This document shows positions 54,402 through 64,000 of a stretch of 64,000 bases of DNA, in pieces. The stretch covers positions 1,165,885-1,229,884 of the forward strand of contig KB291798.1 in NCBI GenBank assembly GCA_000328365.1, given 5' to 3'. This DNA comes from Capitella teleta (Eukaryota; Annelida; Polychaeta; Capitellidae). Position numbers and translations under genes: made by a program. Below the pieces are notes generated by a model that was given only the letters and a program-made list of their open reading frames with translations, searched no databases and was not told the DNA's origin. How positions within the stretch are numbered: position 1 is the first letter of the stretch; every line of letters begins with the position of its first letter.

Positions 54402-57400
54402 CACTCAAACGCCATAATTAAATTGGCCATGTTGAGATATCCAGGTTTCAAGATGGCTGTCATCCATGTGACGACAACAGAAATTACAGAATGTACACAT
54501 GAATATAATCATATAATATTTACAATTAGATTGTGGCGACCACCTTTGCCATTCCAATTACATGTACATGTATACTATTTTTGACGTACTTGCAGATCGC
54601 CGCACGAACCTAGTGTAGAGCTCGTATATACATTTCCTATCGAATGATTACACTCAATTCAAGAATGCAACCGCATGCTTTGATTAATACCAAAAATTCG
54701 ATTATAGCAACATTTGAAGCAACACTAGTCACTCCACTGCGAACAATTTGTAATGAGCTATCTCAGGTCCAATCAATCTCATATAGAAGGGGGGAAAAGG
54801 AGAGTTCCGCTGGGGATCAAAGTCATGCAGTACTTGTATTTCTCCCGCGTGTGAGCCAAGCATGATTGCCATTGCACTTCGATGCCAGCTTAAATAGTCG
54901 TTCACCCACCACAAGCCTCAAGGTCACTCCTTGTCGACTATCGCTTCAATTTCCACCCTCTGTCGATCTCATTCTCGGAATTCAACATACACAAGACACA
55001 AATAGACTCCATCTATGAATAGATCAATAAAAGTCAGCGCTATCAGCGGATTTGAATAAATTTCCCCAATGTCCAAGGATAATGATGACATCGATTTGTG
55101 CATTTGCAATCCCAAATGACATGAACATCAAAATCGTAAATCGTGACTTGTGTTGACAACTATACACAGCATACAAATTCGGTGGTCATTCGCTTTCTCC
55201 ACATCTATCTGATTGTCTGTTTGCACTGGCAACGGTCAAAATGAAAAACATTAGTCGAAATGAACATCACGCTAGTAAGCCACCATTAGTGCTCTGGTTG
55301 ATCAAGCGTCATCATTAATCCACAATTACTCACTAATGATGTCCAAAAGATAGTCAAAAGGTAAATACTTGCTGTGTTGCTTGTATAGATGCCACGTCTT
55401 CCCTGTCATTCCCACGCACGGAATCCCATAGGAGGCGCCATGGTAGAGAATCGGAAACAATTAATTGAGGAAGAAACCTGGCAAGTCAAGGGGTTGATAC
55501 GAAGTTGGGAATCCCAGGAATGCGCTCGATGGTGCAGTGGAAGGAAGTCGTTAAAAAAAAAAGAGAGAGAGAGAAAAAAAAAAAGAAAAAAAAAAAAGAT
55601 GTGTAATCAAATGAAACTGCATCAACCCGAATACAGATTTACATGGGGATTCATAGGATGATAGGTCTATCAACAGTACAGGATGTATATGGGGATTTTC
55701 GATGTAGCACAATGTATTACAAAATAGGTATTTTCTCGGAAACCGCGCTTTATATCCCAAAATAACGATCCTTTATGGTCAGATTAGCCTCTTAGCTAGA
55801 CTAACATGTCTTTTATCATGTATATAGCATCCTTCTCCATACAATCTTGACGCACATGTAACTACGACGCTACTTCGTAACGTGCTGCATCTCTCCTTCA
55901 TGATCATCGGAACCATTTGCTTCCAACACACTCTTAGAGCGCACTTATCATACATGCATGATGTACACATGTACTCAATTCCAATGCTGTGGTTTGATGT
56001 CGCAATTAAGATAATGCTTTTGACGAAAGTTGGCTCTGTATTTTGTTGTTGTTGCGAGAACCGAATCTGCATCATCGCGGACGGAATTGTTTGCCGGCTA
56101 GCGGCATGCCGTCGTTCACTAGCTGTTGTTCAATTTGATACAATATGCACATCTGAAGTGAAGAGATATACATGTATGCATGGACGTTTGTTGGTATGGT
56201 GTGTAAATAAAGTGTTCCTTTGGTACAATCCATCGGGAAACGCCAACTGAAGAAGAAGAAGAAGAAGAAGAAGAAAAAAACAAAAAAACAAAAAAACAAA
56301 AAAACTGGCCGTTTATAATATTTCCTATCCTTTGTTTTTCTCAAGTTCTAAATTTGAACACAAATTAAAATTCTTTACTCGTTCATTAAATACTCGTACT
56401 AGTATTTATATAAAATTATAAATGTTTGATTTGAAGCCGCAGATTTGGGGATATCAGTGTAATCAGAAACATCATTGCGCATGCATGCTTGTTTACGGCT
56501 TCTGCAGTTCCAAGCAAGATACCCGAATTCAAAATTACATGGTGTGGTCACACAATGCTGCGAAAGCATTTCCGGTATATAAGTTATGAGTAAGATGATG
56601 TCCAGATTAATGCCGTTCATTGCGCCCTGATCTAATCGCCCGATGTTTCTGTGTCAATGCATTCAGCCTAATTGGAAGTCTCAGCAGATGCATCGCACCT
56701 TTGAAGACACGTACAGCAGGAGAGAATAAACCGCGAGACAGTTGCAATTGAAATTCAGGATCAATAATCCATAAAATCAAGTATATTTTTCATTCCGATG
56801 AAAGTCATGATGATGATTCGAGATTGATCACGATCAGAGTCTGTATGTACATATGTATGCGTGTAGATGAATGCACCTTTATTCTATACCTAATATGCCT
56901 GTGATATATACGTACTTGATGTTTGACTCCAATGATGAAACCTTCAAACAGCGAGTGCTCTCACTAAAGATGAATTTACGCAACTCTGTGATTTTATGGT
57001 TTCAAAATGAATATAAGCAAAAATATTAAATCTTATGATGAAAAATGATGGCATATGTGTTTTTTTGGCAACCAAATCGATAGAACGCTCGAAAAGTCAA
57101 AAGAGGTGTACGTCGGAGTGCGCTTGTTCACTATGATAATAGCATGTCAATCAATGAAAATTTGAGAGAATCCGAAGTCACACAACGATTTAAAATGCTA
57201 AGTAATAACTGAATCAAGATAAATATCCTTTTTTCGGTATCGACTACAATGACTGGGTAAGATTTGATCTATATATAATTATCTATAACCTATAGCTTAA
57301 CTCTAGCTCTATATTGGACGGTTGGGACCTGCAATAACATATAGCTGTCGTTTGCAACGGAAAGGGAGCGACCGAAATAAGCGCAAATCGTGCGAGTGCG

Positions 57401-57487
57401 TGGTCATTGGAGCCAAAGAAACCGGTTCGTGACCAACCTGTGCTCAGATACGGGCGGATTTAATACAGAACCACTCCAGACACACTA
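54402..57487. other. Intergenic, no gene recognised
   Basis: Low-complexity purine tract at 55553-55598 and (GAA)n/(CAAAAAA)n tract at 56251-56304. Otherwise no coding or repeat signal that I can support. Confidence 0.55.
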
Positions 57488-58314
57488 CTGTAGAACAGGA
57501 ATCATTCGCGGACTGAAACTTTCGCGGTTTCATGCCTCAGGCACTTTTTCGCGGCATGCAATATTCGCGGTCAAGCGTAGGGTTATAATTATTCGCGGTC
57601 AAGCGTACTAGTATACTAGTTCATAGGGTCATTGACATTGACAAGATCGAGGAGACGCGCTGGTCGCATCGCACGCACTGCTGGTATTTTCCCCTGCCTC
57701 TATTCCTAGCAGAGAGCACGATCTCCAAGGAAGCGGCCGCTAAACCCCGCCCATTTGGCCTTATTTGGAACCAGTTCAAGTGAGTACTAGTACAACGCAA
57801 TGTCGAAGGCTGCTGCTCTTTATAAGGCAGCCTCCAGCTCCTGCAGGAGAGCCTGATTGTGGCTAAATGCCTAATAATTATTATGGACACTCCGCGGTTC
57901 GCCGACCACGTCGCAGCAGCGCNNNNNNNNNNNNNNNNNNNNNNNNNNNNNNNNNNNNNNNNNNNNNNNNNNAGAAATTACATAATGGACATACAGGTTT
58001 TTAAGGGAAACGACATGCATGTATAGTACTAGTATACTGTACTAGTAGGCCTACCCCCTTTACTCGCGTACACCTATAAACAGCAGTAGCCTATAGCTGG
58101 GAAAAAAAAGTTAAGGCATCAATATCCCACAAGGCTGTGTCGGTGGTGGGCTAGTGGTTATGTAATCTGTTGTAATACTAGTATTCATCGCGCACTGGAT
58201 CGCATGTGACCGCCCTTCGTGGCGGACATTTCGCGCGCACCTAATATTCGCGGTCGACCATGACCGCGAATATAGCGAACGTTTCATGCAGCGCGAATGT
58301 TTCCTGTTCTACAG
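57488..58314 (+). mobile_element. pogo/Tigger-like element, copy B, containing assembly gap
   Basis: Same termini as 42684-43812 and flanked by TA (57486-57487 and 58315-58316). Visible parts are almost identical to copy A, including the start of the transposase C-terminal frame just before the gap. Part of the middle is missing as Ns. Confidence 0.85.
57923..57972. other. Assembly gap (50 N)
   Basis: Run of N replacing the centre of pogo copy B. By comparison with copy A, more sequence than 50 bp (about 350 bp) is missing. Confidence 0.99.
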
Positions 58315-58324
58315 TACTTATCTC

Positions 58325-58339
58325 CTTTAGAAAAAAAAG

Positions 58340-58372
<33 letters not shown>

Positions 58373-58388
58373 AAGAAAAAAAAAAGAA
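58325..58388. repeat. A-rich low-complexity tract
   Basis: Almost pure A with scattered G, directly beside pogo copy B. Confidence 0.9.
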
Positions 58389-61300
58389 GATAGGAAAACC
58401 CTTAACAGAACCGCATAGGTTCTTCTTGAATGGCTGTATGCCAAGAAGAACGATCGAAGACTATCTACCGCCATCAGCAGCCAGATAAACGTATTCTGTT
58501 TCCACGACAGCAAGCCTTCTTTTTTTTCACACTCGCAGCTGAAATGCTATCGATCTGGAGCTTTCAGTGGTAAAGGTGGACTTCATGGTCATCTCAATCC
58601 CTTCTTCTCCTCACGAAACCTTTCAACGCGAGCATTGAGGTTTTCCCGAGTCTATTGTACATTTCTGGACCTATGTGCAACGAGTATAAACTTGACAAGG
58701 TGTAGAGCCCATTTGCTATGAGGTCGATGTTCTTTGCATTTTACATTATCTTCTCTCCCTGTTTTACAACGCAAGCATATTTTAGTCATGTATAGTTCAG
58801 AGACGAGCTTCATATCAGTATGCAAGATGAGACATTGCTCATGAAATGTTCTTACTATACGCACCAACCGCTGCCACATGACAACCTTTTCATTCGTCCA
58901 CTCGATTATCACAGATTCCGGTTTCGTCGAACCAAAAACGCTCAAATTTTGTACGAATTAATAACCTTTCAACAAAGTGGACCTGGTTATGCCATTTCTG
59001 TATTTTACTCACAATATAAGAGTGAATTTTATTTCGGATATACGTTTATTTCACAATTCGTGCAAAACTGCGAGTAGCTTAGCTTGAGGAAACGCTATTT
59101 TTCACGATGATGAGATGCCAGTTATGAGGCCAATGTCTCATCTTGTATAATAATTGGAAGACGCTTGTCTCCATATCTATGATTCTAGTAGTATAGTATA
59201 CCAGACATTGGCGAATTGCTTAGCTCATACTTGAATATTCAACTCTGAATGCCACGCAACCCGTTCTGCATAGACATCCAAACCCCTCACCACGAGCATA
59301 TCATAAATCATCACAAGACATTATTCAATAACCTCTCTATCGATTTTCTATGCAGGAACACCCCCCCCCCCCCCTCCAAACAAAAAAATGTCTGAGCTCG
59401 TCCCGAAGGTCATTTTCCGCACTGTGAATTATCCAGGATGGAGTTCCATCGCTAATTAAATCTATTTTTTTAGGTCGTTCATCAATGTCCATTGCAAAGA
59501 CTGGACACTGGTCCTAATCACATCGCCAGGAAGAAGGAAGCGAAAGGAGGGACGCCGGAGTGTACGTACGTCCTCATCGGCAAGCCTTGCAATTGGCTCC
59601 ATTTTCTTTGAGCACCTTTGCACGATTTAAGCTTAACGTCACCCCTTGCCACCTTGAGGGGAAGAAGAGGCTTAGGGTAGCATTAGGAGCACACAAGGCT
59701 ACCCAAGAGGCATAATTGAAAGATCCCATCGTATGCGGCCCAATGTCCGCCCCAACATTAAAAACATTCATTCGGCCGACATTAACATTTGTTCTCGTGT
59801 TGCAGAGCAAAAGCAACAAAGGGCGCCGAGAGAATTTCGTTCTGCCGGTGATTCAATCAGATCTGAATGGCGCTGCATGCGATATCACAAGACGGGTATG
59901 CCGAATCAGAAAGGAACAATCTCTATGTGGACATGAGCCCTGGGGCTCCGATTCCTCACCAACTCATTCTTAGTGCCCTGGAGGATCCAGCGCATACTGT
60001 TACAACATAACCATAAGGTTGCTTTGGACCTCTGTGATCAAGTTCTTGCAATATGAGCACAGCATGCACATGTGTTTGTTTATCTGCATCTTGCAAAGCC
60101 GTTGGCTGCACTGTTAGATTACCTTTGAAGGTTAACAATAAGAAGCCACATGTTGTGTTGTACCTGCAGGGAACTTCATGTCAACCTGAATCCGTAGTTT
60201 GTCGATTTGGCTGTTTATAGAATGAACTTCTCGGGCATTGTCTCCGATCTCAGCAACATCAATGGGGTGTGCCAAGAAAAAAAAACACAATGAGGGGGTG
60301 GTGTAATACGTCTTGTTCATTGTCTTTGGCCATTGAAAGAAAACCCTAATGGGTAAAATACGCTCCATATCCATTAATCTAAGTCTCCTTCATCCGCACG
60401 TGTATACACGCAGGAAAATGCCCTTCACGTTTGGTGTTATACAGTACGCCAAGTAACTCGTCAGCTTCGCGGAGAGAGGGTGTGCGAGAGATTTTTTCCA
60501 CCTCTCTACTTTTTCTTCCTCACGTCTTTATCTTCTTAGAACCCCGCAACGAAAGCGACGCTGAGGATTCTTGTCAATGCGTAACCGGGTAACTAGGGAC
60601 ATATGCTGAAATCCACGGGCAGCGCAAGTCATTTGAGTTTCTACGGAACTGCCCTCTTTCTATATAATATACGTATACTTGTAATATCTATCTATACAAT
60701 AACTGGTGATATCTATATTCAGCAGGCATTTCCTCCGAAAGGCGTGGGATGTGGCTATTCCCTTTTGGCAAAGGGAAACTTCCGAAAGAAGCACGTAGCT
60801 ATTTAAGTAAAACGTGTAATGATAAGCAAATCCACCCTTGAATTACCGTTGTGCCAGCAGAAGAAGCGGCATCGATCGTGATTCGAGACGTCTATTTTTA
60901 ACTGAGACACTCACCAGAAGACACAGACATCCATCGGAGGCAAGAACAGGTGACCGTTCTCCCACCAGATGTTTACTGCAACAGGAATGAAAAAAGGATC
61001 GCTCAAGACAAGAGATCAGGACGTTGCTAGCAAAGCGATCAATTGAATCAATCAGCTCATATTGAAACATCCTGCGAGTGCCATTGATGAATGTACGCAA
61101 GCGGAGTGTTGACTGCGCTGATCAAATGCGGGCAAATCTCCATGCTGATTGCTATTGACTGAGCACATATGATGACGACGCCCGGTGCGGAGTGGCAACA
61201 TCGCTGTTTCTCTGCTGGATGCAGTGGTTCAGCTCCCTGGGAAGCCGACAGCAGTGCATCCATATTTGACGGGCACTCGCTCCTCAACTAGAAAGGCGCA

Positions 61301-61473
61301 AAGAAAGAGAAAGGACGGCTCAGATAGGAGCTCACTGTCGATGTTGGCAGACGAGCATTGCAGTGAGAGCTATCTCCTGTCACTCGTTGAGCGCTTGGAG
61401 GTTTGTGTTGGAATCACAAAGGGATATACATTGACAATCCACATGCTGGATATTCTTTTGCGGGGATAGAATA
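58389..61473. other. Intergenic, no gene recognised
   Basis: No supported exons. A stretch at 59807-59897 is bounded by an acceptor-like and a donor-like site and is open, but its translation matches nothing I know. A C run lies at 59361-59375. Confidence 0.5.
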
Positions 61474-61766
61474 ATGGGCCATTCAGACTTTCTCCAGGAT
61501 GCCACCGTGTCGTCCCGGATAATGAACAGGAGTCTCATCGAGGATTTTCTTCAGAACTCCGCGGTTTCTTTGACAAAGACCCCCCAGGTAGAAAGCCACG
61601 AGACAGGGGGCAGCAGACAAACTTCTCTGTTGTTTGCTGACCAAGGGTCGCAAAATGCCCTGGAGGCGCAGTTTGTGGTCAAGAACACCGTGTTGTTGAG
61701 CATCGCTTGCCTTGGTGCCTTTATCCTGCTTGCCATTAATGTCGTTGGCATATTCGTCTGCAAAGG
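61474..61766 (+). CDS. Possible exon of a single-pass membrane protein
   Basis: An open frame starts with Met (MGHSDFLQ), runs through a polar Ser/Thr-rich stretch and then a strong hydrophobic segment of about 24 residues ('VLLSIACLGAFILLAINVVG' and on) ending CKG at a GTGAGT donor. No following exon can be fixed. The pattern fits an N-terminal or juxtamembrane exon of an unknown membrane protein. It may also be chance. Confidence 0.35.
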
Positions 61767-64000
61767 GTGAGTGAATAATGGGAGACTAAACATATGTAAC
61801 TACAAATAATTATATTGGTGCAGGTAAGACCACATGACTGAATCGTTAATTTTAATTTATTCATGAGAGACAAGCAACTCCAGTTTGATCAGGGCTTGTG
61901 TTCTACATGCAATCTCTCTGCCCTTTCCATCCAACAATCGTTCATCGCGAAGTTTTTTGGACCAATGTTCATGCAACTGCATCCCTTGTTGTCTGATAAT
62001 TTTAAGTGATGCATTATTTTTTACAAGGAAATGTTAAGCAAATCAATTATCCAAGGAAATTAGAACATATGGAACTAAAATGGATTAGACACACGTTGTG
62101 CTCCTTCGCTCAACACAGGAAATGCTTGTAAAGATGTAATATACATGCGGTCTTCCGATTGCAAATGCTGGCAAACTACACAATTCACATAAGTTTAACA
62201 AGAGCATAACAGTGATATATGTTTTTCGTGCGATGCAATGTCTGCACCGATGGAATTGATTCAATCGTGCAAGGCCCTTCCCCCCCCCCCCCCAAAAAAA
62301 AAAAGGTTCAAATGGTTCGATTTCTCGACGAGGGAAAATGTCATGACGTCATCCCACCCCTTGAGAAGCCATTCTTTGAGTTGTTTGTCTCCATTAGGGA
62401 ATTCTGCTCTATACAAAATGATGCCATTCTTTATTAAGTTGTTTATTTCCACGCATGTGTATGGGGGACTTTAGTGACGTCACTCGTCTCCACCCAACAC
62501 CAGCAGCATCGGTGTATCAGAATAACTTGGACAGTACGCAATTATTTTGTGAGAACTGTTGAGTGGCTTCCCTGCAGAGAGGAAGGAATTGCTGTCACAT
62601 CCAGGTTCTCTACTGCCCTGTGAGCCGACAATGGAACTGCTGCACTAATTGCGTAAACTGTGAAGGGAAATTACTCTCGTTTAGGGACACGTTAGGCTCG
62701 AGTTCATTTGATTGAAATGAGATTGCATTGCCACTGGATATGAATACCATGCAAGTGTTAAACTAAATCCGCCCACATCTGAGAAAGAGGATTTCTGTTA
62801 CATCTTGTGAAATTATGAAATAACCAACTGCATGATAATAATATGTATAAACACGGGCATCGTGCTTTTATAGTAGAATGCAGATTGGAGGATCGGTCGA
62901 TAAGGTTCCAGTCTCTTGGGCCGATACAACACATGTGTCGAGGGAGGCGTGCGTTAAACGCCATCTGCCATTGCAAAATGTACAAGAGCCTCTTAAGTCT
63001 CATCACAGCTACATGTTCAGTTTATAGATTCACAACAACCAATAAGCGAAAGGGATTTCTAATTCAACGAGATGTACATGGCTTTGAACATTGCTTGTCC
63101 ACTGGCCAGCCTTTGTCGGGAATCAAATTAGAGAGGGCTTAATTCGGGAGCCATACAAATAAGTCGTATGTGGGTTGTGGGATTTGGACCACCTCTCTCG
63201 AGAGGGAGAGAGTGAAACTCAGAGAAAAAAAAGGTTCTACGTGGAGTTGCATACACCCATGTGATGCAATCTCATGAGGCTGTGTAATGTGCACACTCGT
63301 ACACGTTATAGATAGGCTGCATGCAATATCAGATATCGGTGCAAATGATATCGTAAGACGCATATGCAGAGGCGTGATTAATAAAGTGCATGCTTTGTAC
63401 AATTTGTGTGACTGGTACAATGCCTGTCTCTCCGAATGATGCTTTTTCACGAGACTGCTCATCATGCACGTTGATACAATCAGATATGATTGATGCTCTC
63501 GCCTCTCGCAAGTAAATATGGACGCATAATTATGCGCTGATGTTTGATATCTTAAGTGAGTCTTAATGCATTTTTGGCTTTGAAGTTTGAATTAGATCTG
63601 ATGACAGCTTTATTTTGTCTCTTGTGTGGCTCTTTGATCGACAGACTGGCAGATATATGTTACATATACGAGTATAGTGCATTTCTGCAATTCCCTGGTA
63701 TCGCTATACAAATGCTGAAGTGAGAGCTAGTGGTCGTAGCATATAGATTCAACCCGATACCAGTGGCGTTCCAGGACTATTACTCAGTCTGAGGACAGAT
63801 CTAGGTTGATGTCGTGATGGTAAATGCGTTCCACTTCCTGAGATCGGCCTCCGTGCGCCCATCCATCATGCTCTCCGGTCGTTGACCCCATAAGGACAAG
63901 GATGCCAATGTCATGTGGTGCCGCGATTCATATGCATGGAAATGGCACCAATTGCTGCGCACGTAAGCGTCTATTGAATTTATTCCTGCGCCACTTCATC
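61767..64000. other. No gene recognised
   Basis: AT-rich with short C/A runs (62280-62304). If the exon at 61474 is real, its downstream exons should lie here or beyond, but I cannot identify them. Confidence 0.5.

Noticed and set aside
58297-58488. Lys-rich frame beside pogo copy B
   Set aside because: Translation of an A-rich low-complexity tract.
59807-59897. Exon bounded by acceptor-like and donor-like sites
   Set aside because: Open in more than one frame, matches no known protein and has no partner exon.
62760-63142. Overlapping frames of about 80-100 residues on both strands
   Set aside because: No conserved motif, no splice support, codon use resembles the surrounding non-coding sequence.

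Overview
The window reads as a gene-bearing but transposon-rich piece of an animal genome. Five host genes can be assembled exon by exon from conserved protein sequence: a Vasa-type DEAD-box helicase (5193-9969, +), CDKAL1 tRNA methylthiotransferase (14205-11359, -), CWC27 spliceosomal cyclophilin (14993-26821, +), Tudor-SN/SND1 (32985-28964, -) and TMEM216 (47653-48359, +). Most introns are only about 45-60 bp with canonical GT-AG ends. Short introns, a Vasa with five CCHC zinc knuckles, and a mix of hAT, pogo/Tigger, LINE, tRNA-SINE and Ty3/gypsy debris fit an early-branching marine invertebrate, most likely a sponge. The taxon is inference; no single sequence feature proves it.

Layout: 1-5090 is repeat-rich (LINE end, gag relic, SINE, hAT ends) and leads straight into Vasa. 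Vasa and CDKAL1 are convergent. CDKAL1 and CWC27 are divergent across a 787-bp interval that carries four AP-1-like heptamers and a SINE fragment. The first 14 codons of CWC27 are separated from the rest by a 9.8-kb intron filled with two Ty3/gypsy fossils, two LINEs, a pogo-type MITE, a relic of a multicopy gene family and a small unassigned antisense gene. CWC27 and SND1 are convergent around a second copy of the same pogo MITE. From 33 to 47 kb the sequence is mainly nested repeats (hAT within LINE, pogo within hAT). TMEM216 is an isolated compact gene. From 48.4 to 64 kb I see no recognisable gene except one possible transmembrane exon at about 61.5 kb; the rest is intergenic sequence with foldback/MITE elements, SINE pieces, A-rich tracts and one 50-N gap.

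The genes are not an operon-like unit. Vasa and Tudor-SN are both RNA-granule/germline RNA factors, CWC27 is spliceosomal, CDKAL1 modifies tRNA-Lys, and TMEM216 belongs to the ciliary transition zone. The clearest biological oddities are the exact 30-bp repeats and a one-base frame discrepancy in the Vasa N-terminal region, the transposon-swollen CWC27 intron with a gene inside it, and several structured repeats that look undescribed. I did not find a convincing novel multi-gene system.
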